A DNA stretch of 24,405 bases, from positions 1-24,405 of the forward strand of contig CAITEM010000598.1 of the NCBI GenBank assembly GCA_903891395.1, written 5' to 3'. Shown here piece after piece: positions 1-7,515 of the stretch (positions are counted from its first letter, which is position 1; each line of letters starts with the position of its first letter). Under the pieces are notes generated by a model. It did no database searches and was not told where the DNA came from. It was given only the letters and a program-made list of their open reading frames with translations. This DNA comes from an uncultured Hyphomicrobiales bacterium. Its GTDB lineage: Bacteria > Pseudomonadota > Alphaproteobacteria > Rhizobiales > Xanthobacteraceae. The translations under genes were made by a program, and so were the position numbers.

Positions 1-20
1 GGGTGAAAAAGGAGGAAATC

Positions 21-422
21 ATGGACACCAAGGTCTATCCCGTCACCCACACCGAAGCCGAGTGGAAGAAACTGCTCACGCCGGAGCAGTTTTACATCAT
101 GCGCCAGCACGGCACGGAGCGGCCGGGCAGCTGCGCGCTTAACTTCGAAAAGCGGGCCGGTACTTTCACCTGTGCCGGCTGCGATCAGCCTTTGTTCGTC
201 TCCAAGAAGAAATTCGAGAGCGGCACCGGCTGGCCGAGCTTCAACGATCCGGAGGCCGGCGCCGTCGAGAACACCGAAGACCGCAGCCACGGCATGCTGC
301 GCACCGAATGCCATTGCAGCCGCTGCGGCAGTCATCTCGGTCATGTTTTCCCGGACGGACCGCCGCCGACGCACCTGCGCTATTGCATCAATGGCGTGGC
401 GATGAACTTCAAACCCGATTGA
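21..422 (+). CDS. msrB: Peptide-methionine (R)-S-oxide reductase MsrB
   Basis: Reduces the R epimer of methionine sulfoxide in oxidised proteins, normally using thioredoxin; cytosolic, since no signal peptide is seen. The 133-residue product is a complete single MsrB domain. It has two zinc CxxC pairs (C51/C54 and C99/C102), the GWPSF block near residue 70, the GSHLGHVFPDGP block at 103-114 and the catalytic cysteine C122 in RYCINGVAMNF. The position just before GWPSF, often a resolving cysteine in other MsrBs, is Thr69 here. A GTG at 3 is in frame, but the ATG at 21 is preferred because GGAGG at 11-15 lies five bases before it. The ThDP enzyme gene follows after 22 bases, so co-transcription is likely. 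The family assignment is secure. Confidence 0.96.
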   Translation: MDTKVYPVTHTEAEWKKLLTPEQFYIMRQHGTERPGSCALNFEKRAGTFTCAGCDQPLFVSKKKFESGTGWPSFNDPEAGAVENTEDRSHGMLRTECHCSRCGSHLGHVFPDGPPPTHLRYCINGVAMNFKPD

Positions 423-444
423 ACGAAGAAGAGAGACCAAGACA

Positions 445-2142
445 ATGAGTACCGTTGGACACAATGCGAAACGCGTCGGCGCCGAAGTTCTTGCCGAGAT
501 GCTGGCGGGTTACGGCGTCACCCACGTCTTCATGGTGCCGGCGGTGCTGCGGCGAACCTTTGCCGAAATGGAACGCCGCACCAAGATCGCGCGCATTCAC
601 TGCCACGGCGAAAAATCGGCCGCCTATATGGCCGACGGTTACGCGCGCGCCTCCGGCAAGCCGGGTATCTGCATGGCGCAGGTGATCGGCGCTCTCAATC
701 TCGCCGCCGGTTTGCGCGACGCGTTCCTGGCCCATTCGCCGGTGATCGCCATGACCGGCGGCCGCGACCCGAAAACAAAATTCCGCAAAGTCTATCAGGA
801 GATCGACGACGTTCCGGCGTTCGAGCCGGTGACCAAGATGAACGCGACGATCGACGATGTGGCGCGCTTTCCCGACATGATCCGCCAGGCGTTCCGCGTC
901 GCGACCACCGGCGCGCCAGGTCCCGTGCATCTGCAGTTCCGCGGCAATGAAGGCCAGGTCGATCTCGAAGAGGCCGAGATGGATGGTCTGGTCGAAACGC
1001 AGTTCTCACATGTGCCGCCGTTCCGGCCGGAACCGGAAGCGGCCCATGTCAAAGCTGCGCTCGACATTCTGCAAAAGGCCGAGCGCCCGATCATCGTCGC
1101 CGGCGGCGGCGTGCGCGCCTCGGGCGCCGCGCGCGAACTGGTGGCGCTGGCCGAAGCGTTGCAGATCCCGGTTGCGACCTCACTCAACGCCAAAGACTGC
1201 ATCCCCGGCACCAACCCGCTGTCGGTCGGCGTGGTCGGCAGCTATTCGCGTGAAAGCGCCAACCTCGCGGTTAACCGCGCCGACCTCGTCTGCTTCATCG
1301 GTACCGAGACCGGCGGCATGACCACGCATTTCTGGGCGGTGCCGAAGATCGGCACACCGGCGATCCAGATCGATATCGAGCCGGAGTCACTCGGCCGCAA
1401 TTATCCGCTGCAGGCGAGCGTATTGGGCGATGCCAAAGCGGTGCTGGTGCGCATGCTCGGCCAGATCGACAAGACCAGTGCCACCAAGCGCCAGGCGTGG
1501 ATCAAGGAGATCGCGAAACTGCGCGGCGATTGGGCGGCGAAGTACAAGTCGCTGCTCGAATCCGACGCGGTGCCGATCAATCCGGCGCGCATCTGCCACG
1601 AATTGACTCAGAACGTCCCCGATGACGCCATCGTCATCGTCGACACCGGTCACGCCGGCATGTGGATGGGCGGTCTGTACGACCTGCGCGTTTCGACCCA
1701 GAGCTATATCCGCAGCGCCGGCCATCTCGGCTGGGCCTTCTGCGCCGGCATCGGCGCCAAGGCGGCGTGCCCGGATCGCCCCGTCATCGTTTTCACCGGC
1801 GACGCCGGCTTCTGGTATCACATCGGCGAAATCGAAACTGCAGTGCGCTGGAAGCTCAACTCGATCACCATCGTCAACAACAATGGCGGCGGCAATCAAT
1901 CCAAGCGCGGCTTCGACCGGGTCTATGCGGACCACGACGCCAATAATCGTTCGCGCGAATTGTGGACCTACAACCAGACCAACTTCGCCAAGATTGCCGA
2001 AGATATGGGGGCGTTGGGCATCCGCGTCGAGAAGGCCAGCGATATTGCTCCGGCGCTCAAGACGGCGCTGGCGGCAAATCGCCCCGTCGTCATCGATATC
2101 GCCACCGATCTGGAAGCCTTGGCGCCGACCGCGGTCGCCTAG
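445..2142 (+). CDS. ThDP-dependent enzyme, acetolactate synthase-like, substrate unknown
   Basis: A 565-residue enzyme with the three-part acetolactate synthase/pyruvate oxidase architecture: N-terminal pyrimidine-binding domain (about 1-175), central domain (about 195-325) and C-terminal pyrophosphate-binding domain (about 375-550). Glu56 in HGEKSAAYMADGYARA is the expected cofactor-activating glutamate. The metal/diphosphate motif runs from GDA at 452-454 to NNN at 478-480; most relatives have GDG, so Ala454 is unusual while the key Asp453 is kept. The N-terminal loop reads MVPAVLR, without the Pro-Gly usual in acetolactate synthases. No small regulatory subunit gene is nearby, which argues against a biosynthetic IlvB role. 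A decarboxylase, carboligase or 2-hydroxyacyl-CoA lyase role is possible, but nothing here identifies the substrate. The start at 445 has a purine-rich GAAGAAGAGAG upstream. It probably shares a transcript with msrB. Confidence 0.85.
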   Translation: MSTVGHNAKRVGAEVLAEMLAGYGVTHVFMVPAVLRRTFAEMERRTKIARIHCHGEKSAAYMADGYARASGKPGICMAQVIGALNLAAGLRDAFLAHSPVIAMTGGRDPKTKFRKVYQEIDDVPAFEPVTKMNATIDDVARFPDMIRQAFRVATTGAPGPVHLQFRGNEGQVDLEEAEMDGLVETQFSHVPPFRPEPEAAHVKAALDILQKAERPIIVAGGGVRASGAARELVALAEALQIPVATSLNAKDCIPGTNPLSVGVVGSYSRESANLAVNRADLVCFIGTETGGMTTHFWAVPKIGTPAIQIDIEPESLGRNYPLQASVLGDAKAVLVRMLGQIDKTSATKRQAWIKEIAKLRGDWAAKYKSLLESDAVPINPARICHELTQNVPDDAIVIVDTGHAGMWMGGLYDLRVSTQSYIRSAGHLGWAFCAGIGAKAACPDRPVIVFTGDAGFWYHIGEIETAVRWKLNSITIVNNNGGGNQSKRGFDRVYADHDANNRSRELWTYNQTNFAKIAEDMGALGIRVEKASDIAPALKTALAANRPVVIDIATDLEALAPTAVA

Positions 2143-2176
2143 CGTTACGCCAGGCACGAAGTTGGTAACGGGTCGA

Positions 2177-2221
2177 GGGCCGAAAGGTTCCTTGGCCCGT
2201 TATTATTCGCGGCAAGCCGCG
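2177..2221 (+). terminator. Possible terminator hairpins after the ThDP enzyme
   Basis: Two small inverted repeats lie in the 189-base gap after the ThDP gene. GGGCC-GA-AAGG / CCTTGGCCC (2177-2198) is followed by GTTATTATT, and CGCGG-CAAG-CCGCG (2208-2221) is followed after a few bases by a T-run near 2232-2238. Neither is a perfect intrinsic terminator, but together they plausibly separate this transcript from the downstream kinase gene. Confidence 0.35.
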
Positions 2222-2331
2222 CCGTAACCGTATTTTTTCCCGATTGTTTACTCAGTCGTTCGGTCAAATGGCTCGTCCGTTTCGACGATTTGTGAAATTA
2301 TCCCGGCCTTCACAGGGATCGCTCTCAGCCG

Positions 2332-4476
2332 ATGTTGACCGCCCGCCATGCAGCAATTCGGCTGCTCAAGCTGATGATGGTGGCATCGCTGGTGCTGCCG
2401 GCGGTGCTGTTCGGCTTCGCCGCCTGGGTGAACTATCGCAACATCGAGCATGTCACCGACGAACGCATCAACCGCTCGCTCGATATCCTGCATGAGCACG
2501 CGCTGAAGGTTCTGCAAACTGTCGAGCGCAGTTTCGCGGAAATCGATGAAGTCATTCGCGACATGTCCGACGACGACATTCGCGCCAATGAGGCGCCGCT
2601 GCACGCCCGGCTCAAGCGCATCGTCGGCGCCATGCCGCAATTGCAAGGCATCGCCATCCTCGATCACAGCGGCCATCCGCTGGTGACCTCCAGCATTTCC
2701 CCGGCGCCGGCAACGGTCGATTTTTCCGATCGCGACTACTTTACGGCCCATGTCGCGGCCAATGTGGGTACCTATGTCAGCGAGATTCATAGTCCGCGCA
2801 TGGGCAGCCTCGGTCCTTATTTCTTCGCCATGTCGCAGCGCCGACCCTCGGCGAATGGCAGCTTCACTGGCGTCGTCACCGTGGCGTTGTTGCCAAGCTA
2901 TTTCGAGAGTTTCTATGCCCGCATGGCTGTCAACGAAGGCAGTTATTTTGCCATCGTAAAAGCGGACGGAAATTTCCTGGCCCGTTTTCCCGTTCCCGAA
3001 GACCGGCGCATCAAGCTTGACGCCCGCAGTGAGTTTCAATCCGGCATCGCGCGCGGGCTGGAGCGGTCGATGTTCAGGACGAAAGGACAGGTCGATCAGA
3101 TCGAGCGCCGCCTTGGCTATCGCAAGATCGCCGGCTTTCCGGTCTATGTCCTGGCGGGGACCGAGACTTCGATGATCGCGAGGGAGTGGATGGCCAACAT
3201 GAGCGGTCATTTGCTCTTTGGTCTGCCGTTGACGGCGTTTCTGTTTGCCGGCCTGGCGCTGGCCCTGCGGCGCACGCGCCGGCTTTACGACGAGGCCGAC
3301 CGCCGCGAGGCCGCCGAGGGCGCCTTGCGTCAGGCCCAGCGGCTCGAAGCGCTCGGCCAACTGACTGGCGGCGTTGCGCATGACTTCAACAATCTGCTGA
3401 TGGTCATCAGCGGCAGCGTGGCGCGGCTGCGTTCGGAACTGCCGGATCCGAAACATGCGCGCATGTTCGACATGATCGCGACCGCGACCCATCGCGGTGA
3501 AACGCTGACGCGCCAGTTGTTGTCGTATTCCCGCAAACAGACTTTGACGCCCCAGGTCATCGACCTGTCGGAGCGCTTGCCAGTGCTGCGCGAATTGTTG
3601 ACGCGGTCCCTGCAGGCCGGCATCGAGATCAATGTCGACGTGCCCGCCGGCGCCTGCGCGGTGCGGGTCGATCCCGGCGAATTCGAACTGGCGATCCTCA
3701 ATCTCGCCGTCAACGCCAAGGATGCAATGCCCGATGGCGGCACGCTGTCGATCCGCGCCAAGCCGGTAGTCCTCAAAGGCGAAGCCACGGAAGAGGGGCT
3801 GACCGGGGAATTCGTCGCCATCCGGATTGCCGACACCGGGGAGGGCATCGCCGCGGAAAACCTGACGCGGGTGTTCGAGCCGTTCTTCACGACGAAGGAT
3901 ATCGGCAAAGGCACAGGGCTCGGGCTGAGCCAGGTTTACGGCTTCGCCAAGCAATCGGGCGGCACGGCCATTGTTTCCAGCGCCGAAGGCCGTGGCACCG
4001 CCATCACGCTATTCCTGCCGCGCACCCACGATGTCGCGTTGGCCGCGCCGCGGGCGACGGCGGTGCCCACACCTGCCGCCGCTGCGGGCACCGCGCTGCT
4101 GGTCGAGGACAATGCCGACGTCGCGGAGGTCGCGGCCGGCTATCTGCGTCAGCTCGGCTATCACGTCCGCAGCGCCACCGATGCGCGGGCCGCTATCGCG
4201 GCGCTGCGGCTGGACGCCAATGTCGATCTGGTTTTCTCCGACATTCTGATGCCAGGCGGCATGAACGGGCTCGATCTGGCGCGCGAGATCGACGAGCGCT
4301 TTCCGGGTCTGCCGGTGCTGCTGGCGACCGGCTACAGCGCGAGCGCCCAGGATGCCGTACGCCACGGTGTTGTCGTGTTGCAGAAGCCCTATGACCTCGA
4401 AGGCCTACGGCGTCACATCCGCGAAGCGATCGACGGCGCGAAAGCGCGCCAGCACCAGGCCGTGACGGCGAAATGA
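2332..4476 (+). CDS. Membrane hybrid sensor histidine kinase with Cache-type sensor and C-terminal receiver
   Basis: A 714-residue hybrid kinase in the inner membrane. Transmembrane segments at about 11-31 and 291-311 bracket a roughly 255-residue extracytoplasmic region. That region has PDC/dCache-like features, including a RDYFTAHVA stretch, YVSEIHSPRMGS, and a second-half VALLPSYFESFY block. The dimerisation domain carries the phospho-acceptor His350 in VAHDFNNLL. The ATPase domain has an N box with N461, a G1 box DTGEGI and a G2 box GKGTGLGLS. After an alanine-proline linker, a receiver (about 590-705) has Asp637 in FSDILMP and a conserved KPY. The HDFNN H-box is typical of kinases fused to receivers. 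Ligand and output are unknown; no DNA-binding regulator is adjacent. The start at 2332 places the first membrane segment correctly, although the ribosome site (AGGG about 14 bases upstream) is weak. Confidence 0.92.
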   Translation: MLTARHAAIRLLKLMMVASLVLPAVLFGFAAWVNYRNIEHVTDERINRSLDILHEHALKVLQTVERSFAEIDEVIRDMSDDDIRANEAPLHARLKRIVGAMPQLQGIAILDHSGHPLVTSSISPAPATVDFSDRDYFTAHVAANVGTYVSEIHSPRMGSLGPYFFAMSQRRPSANGSFTGVVTVALLPSYFESFYARMAVNEGSYFAIVKADGNFLARFPVPEDRRIKLDARSEFQSGIARGLERSMFRTKGQVDQIERRLGYRKIAGFPVYVLAGTETSMIAREWMANMSGHLLFGLPLTAFLFAGLALALRRTRRLYDEADRREAAEGALRQAQRLEALGQLTGGVAHDFNNLLMVISGSVARLRSELPDPKHARMFDMIATATHRGETLTRQLLSYSRKQTLTPQVIDLSERLPVLRELLTRSLQAGIEINVDVPAGACAVRVDPGEFELAILNLAVNAKDAMPDGGTLSIRAKPVVLKGEATEEGLTGEFVAIRIADTGEGIAAENLTRVFEPFFTTKDIGKGTGLGLSQVYGFAKQSGGTAIVSSAEGRGTAITLFLPRTHDVALAAPRATAVPTPAAAAGTALLVEDNADVAEVAAGYLRQLGYHVRSATDARAAIAALRLDANVDLVFSDILMPGGMNGLDLAREIDERFPGLPVLLATGYSASAQDAVRHGVVVLQKPYDLEGLRRHIREAIDGAKARQHQAVTAK

Positions 4477-4582
4477 TCCGGCACTGCCTTGCGGCTGGAA
4501 ATTGGCACGGAACCGGTCAGTCGTGACCTTTAGGCTGAGCCTGCTCAAGCGAGGCTATCACGACTTAACTGTTTTCGACTTC

Positions 4583-5755
4583 CTAGGCTTCCCCGATTTC
4601 CTTCAGGATTTCCGCCGTATGCTCGCCCAGCCGCGGTGCGGGCTTGTCGGACGCCGCGCGCCAGCCATCCATCACGATCGGTGTGCGCACGCCCGGACTG
4701 GTGCCCCCCTTGGCCGCCGCGTTCGGCAGATCGAGCTTCATGCCGCGGAAGATGACCTGCGGATCGTTGAAGACCTGTTCGAGATTGTTGATCGGCCCAG
4801 CGGGTACCTTCAACTCTTCGAGTTTGTCGAGCAGTTCCTTGCGGGTCAGCTTCGACGTCAGCGCGTAGAGCTTCGGCACCAGCTCGTGGCGCAGCTTCAA
4901 ACGACTGACATTGTCTTTGTACGCCGGGTTGGCGCCAAGCTCCGGCGCGCCCAGTGCCTGACATAGCTTGATGAACTGGTTGTCGTTGCCGGTGGCGATG
5001 ATGATGTGGCCATCCGACACCGGGAATTCCTGGTACGGCACGATGTTGGGATGCGAATTGCCGATGCGCTGCGGCACTGCGCCAGAGACGAGATAGTTCA
5101 GCGCCTGGTTGGCCAGCACGCCGACGGTGGTGTCGACCAAAGCGGTGTCGACATAGCAGCCTTTGCCGGCTTTCTCGCGCTGTGCCAGCGCCGACAGAAT
5201 GCCGATCACCGAATAGCAGCCGGTGACAACGTCGGTGATGGCAACGCCAACACGCGTCGGCGGGCCATCGGCCATGCCGGTCAGATCCATGAGGCCGCCC
5301 ATGCCTTGCGCCATCAGGTCGTAGCCGGCGCGCGCGGCGTAAGGACCGTCCTGGCCGAAGCCGGTGACGGAACAGTAGATCAGCCGCGGGTTGTCGGGCG
5401 CCAGACTCTTGTAGTCGAGACCGAACTTGGCCAAGCCGCCGACCTTGAAGTTCTCGATCAAAATGTCGGAGCGCGCCGCCAGCTTTTTGACGATGCGTTT
5501 GCCGTCCTCGCTCTCGAAATCCATTTCGATCGAACGCTTGCCGCGATTGGCGGCATGGAAATAGGCAGCGCCGATATGCCCGCCATCGGTGCCTTCGACG
5601 AAGGGGGGTCCCCAGGCGCGGGTGTCGTCGCCGGCGCCCTTGCGTTCGACCTTGATGACGTCGGCGCCGAGGTCGGCCAGCATCTGCCCGGCCCAAGGCC
5701 CGGCCAGAATGCGGGCAAGTTCGAGGACGCGGATACCCGCTAACGGCTTCGACAT
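4583..5755 (-). CDS. Family III CoA-transferase (CaiB/BaiF type)
   Basis: A 390-residue CoA-transferase that moves CoA between carboxylic acids through an aspartyl-CoA thioester intermediate. The N-terminal signature RVLELARILAGP...ADVIKVE is canonical, as are RGKRSIEMDF (71-80) and the GYDLMAQ block (144-150). Asp175 in VAITDVVTGCY is the likely catalytic nucleophile. The glycine-rich loop region and the C-terminal TPIVMDGWR-type segment are also present. The open frame extends upstream to 5803, but the ATG at 5755 (MSKPLAGIRVLEL) fits the family start and has AAGGA 11 bases upstream. It is divergent from the TRAP/malonyl-CoA decarboxylase operon with a 152-base shared gap, so a linked role is likely. 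I infer malonate, or a similar dicarboxylate, as the CoA acceptor. Formyl-CoA transferase-like activity is the main alternative. The family is sure; the substrate is not. Confidence 0.93.
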   Translation of the reverse strand: MSKPLAGIRVLELARILAGPWAGQMLADLGADVIKVERKGAGDDTRAWGPPFVEGTDGGHIGAAYFHAANRGKRSIEMDFESEDGKRIVKKLAARSDILIENFKVGGLAKFGLDYKSLAPDNPRLIYCSVTGFGQDGPYAARAGYDLMAQGMGGLMDLTGMADGPPTRVGVAITDVVTGCYSVIGILSALAQREKAGKGCYVDTALVDTTVGVLANQALNYLVSGAVPQRIGNSHPNIVPYQEFPVSDGHIIIATGNDNQFIKLCQALGAPELGANPAYKDNVSRLKLRHELVPKLYALTSKLTRKELLDKLEELKVPAGPINNLEQVFNDPQVIFRGMKLDLPNAAAKGGTSPGVRTPIVMDGWRAASDKPAPRLGEHTAEILKEIGEA

Positions 5756-5907
5756 GCGAACACTGGTCCTTCTTGCAGTGCGGCAAAGCGGCCGCGCGGC
5801 CAAAAACTCGTCCGGCTCTGTGGCTTAACCGCCCGATTTTGTCTATACCTCGTCGCCAAGGCGGGGGGACATCCGCACGCACGCGGCAACGACATAGGGA
5901 GCGGAAC
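5756..5907. promoter_or_regulatory. Divergent promoter region between CoA-transferase and TRAP operon
   Basis: This 152-base gap must hold promoters for both directions. It contains a perfect 12-base palindrome GGCCGCGCGGCC at 5790-5801, and TATACC at 5844-5849 that could be a + strand -10 element, although no good -35 sits 17 bases upstream of it. AGGGA at 5896-5900 is the ribosome site of the binding-protein gene. No regulator gene adjoins the region. Confidence 0.4.
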
Positions 5908-6933
5908 ATGCACATTAATCGACGCAACATGATCGCGGGCGGCCTGGCCATGCCGGCTGTTATCGCGGCAACGCGGCTTGGTTTTGCCGCGCAGAGCCTC
6001 AAGATTTCCCATCAATTTCCCGGCGGCACCATCGACAAAGGCGACTTCCGCGACCGGCTGTGCCAGCGCTTCGGCGCTGAACTGAACAAACGTACCGGCG
6101 GCGCGATCGAGACGCAGGTTTATGCCAACTCGTCGCTGATGAAGACGGTCGCGCAGTTCTCGGCGCTGCGGAAGGGCGCGCTGGATCTGAGCTTCTATCC
6201 GATCTCCTACGCCGGCGGCGAGTTTGCCGAACTGAACATCGGCTTGATGCCGGGCCTGGTCAGTTCCTACAAGCAAGGCGCGGCCTGGAAGACGTCGGCG
6301 GTCGGCAAGCGGTTCTCCGATTTCCTCGCTGAAAAAGGCGTGATCATCGTATCCTGGGTCTGGCAGGCCGGCGGCGTTGCCAGCCGCGCCTCCTCGATCA
6401 TCAATCCCGAAGACGCCAAGGGTCTGAAGATCCGCGGCGGCAGCCGCGAGATGGACATGGTGCTACAGGCCGCGGGCGCGTCGACGCTGTCGATCCCGTC
6501 CAACGAAATCTATGCCGCCATGCAGACCGGCGCCTGCGACGCGGCGATCACGTCGTCGACCAGCCTGATCTCGTTCCGTCTTGAAGAAGTCGGCAAGACC
6601 CTTACGACCGGTCGCGGCAAGTCCTACTGGTTCATGCTTGAGCCGTTGATCATGTCGAAGCAGGTCTTCGACAAGCTGCCGAAGGATCAGCAGGACGCGA
6701 TCATGGCCATCGGCGCCGAGTTGGAAAAGTTCGGCACCGACGAAGCCATCGCCGACGACAAGGCTGTGGCCGAAGTCTATGCCAAGAAGGGCGCCAAGGT
6801 GCTCGATCTCGACGAAAAGATCGTCGACAAATGGCGCGCCATCGCCCGCGATACCGCGTGGAAAGACTACGCGCAGAAGACGCCGCTGTCGGCTGAATTG
6901 CTCAAGCTCGCCGAGCAGGTCAACGTATCCTGA
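5908..6933 (+). CDS. dctP: TRAP transporter substrate-binding protein (DctP family)
   Basis: Periplasmic solute receptor of a tripartite ATP-independent (TRAP) transporter, 341 residues. The N-terminus has INRRNMIAGG followed by a hydrophobic stretch ending near FAAQS (about residues 26-30). This is an export signal, and the paired arginines suggest possible Tat export. The mature part begins LKISHQFPGG. Arg176 in LKIRGGS is the conserved arginine that usually binds the substrate carboxylate, and the IPSNEIYAAMQTGACDAA block is typical of the family. The frame is open from 5773, but the ATG at 5908 has AGGGA seven bases upstream and starts right before the signal sequence. The small permease gene follows after 27 bases. 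The substrate is most likely a carboxylate; malonate is inferred only from the decarboxylase gene in the same operon. Confidence 0.93.
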   Translation: MHINRRNMIAGGLAMPAVIAATRLGFAAQSLKISHQFPGGTIDKGDFRDRLCQRFGAELNKRTGGAIETQVYANSSLMKTVAQFSALRKGALDLSFYPISYAGGEFAELNIGLMPGLVSSYKQGAAWKTSAVGKRFSDFLAEKGVIIVSWVWQAGGVASRASSIINPEDAKGLKIRGGSREMDMVLQAAGASTLSIPSNEIYAAMQTGACDAAITSSTSLISFRLEEVGKTLTTGRGKSYWFMLEPLIMSKQVFDKLPKDQQDAIMAIGAELEKFGTDEAIADDKAVAEVYAKKGAKVLDLDEKIVDKWRAIARDTAWKDYAQKTPLSAELLKLAEQVNVS

Positions 6934-6960
6934 CCGGCGATTGTCTGAGCGGAAGCCCTA

Positions 6961-7515
6961 ATGGCGCATAGCCTCGAGGAAGCTGGCATCGACAAACCGG
7001 CGGCATTTGACCATGCCGCCGGTTGGCCGTCCTGGATTCTGGCCAAGGTCAACGGCCTGATCGTCATCGTCTCGTCGGTCGCTCTGGTGATCGCCGCCTT
7101 GGTGCTGACCTACGGCGTGGTCACCCGATATTTTCTGCACTTCAACACCGACTGGCAGGACGAGATGTCGGTGTTTCTGATCGTTGGTTCGATCTTCATG
7201 TCGTCGGCGGCGGTGCAGGCGCGGCGCGGCCACGTCGCCATCGAAGCGGTGTCGGCGCTGCTATCCGACAATGTTAACCGCTGGCGGCTGTTCCTGGTCG
7301 ACATTGCGACGTTTGCCTTTTGCGCGTTCTTCGCCTGGAAATCGCGGCTGTTGCTGGACGAAGCCATCGTCGAGAATTTCCATTCGAGTTCGACGTGGCA
7401 GCCGCCACTTTGGATTCCCTATTCCCTGATGACGGCGGGTATGACGCTGTTGAGCATCCAGGTGCTGTTCCAGATCGTCATCCAGTTGCGTTATGGCCGG
7501 AGTCGCGCGGCATGA
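6961..7515 (+). CDS. dctQ: TRAP transporter small permease (DctQ family)
   Basis: A 184-residue inner-membrane protein with four predicted transmembrane segments, the DctQ pattern. It has a first helix at about 30-52, the conserved YGVVTRYFLH...WQDEMSVFL block leading into the second, a cytosolic RRGHVAIE segment, and two further helices in the C-terminal half. It pairs with DctM to form the membrane part of the Na+-coupled TRAP transporter. GGAAG at 6951-6955 lies five bases before the start. The stop codon overlaps the next gene's start in an ATGA arrangement, indicating translational coupling with dctM. Confidence 0.92.
   Translation: MAHSLEEAGIDKPAAFDHAAGWPSWILAKVNGLIVIVSSVALVIAALVLTYGVVTRYFLHFNTDWQDEMSVFLIVGSIFMSSAAVQARRGHVAIEAVSALLSDNVNRWRLFLVDIATFAFCAFFAWKSRLLLDEAIVENFHSSSTWQPPLWIPYSLMTAGMTLLSIQVLFQIVIQLRYGRSRAA

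Noticed and set aside
2248..3954. 568-residue - strand open frame opposite the hybrid kinase
   Set aside because: Antisense shadow of a GC-rich gene; no recognisable domain, and the + strand carries clear kinase motifs.
4525..4560. Inverted repeat AGCCT...AGGCT between the convergent kinase and CoA-transferase genes
   Set aside because: Short, imperfect and without a T-run on either side; not convincing as a terminator.
445..5755. Oxalate pair: oxalyl-CoA decarboxylase plus formyl-CoA transferase
   Set aside because: The ThDP enzyme and CoA-transferase are on opposite strands with a hybrid kinase between them, the ThDP motif is atypical, and the decarboxylase beside the transporter fits malonate better. 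It remains only a remote alternative.
4545..6002. 485-residue open frame on the - strand over the CoA-transferase
   Set aside because: Arginine-rich shadow in another frame of the same strand; the CoA-transferase motifs are in the 4583-5755 frame.
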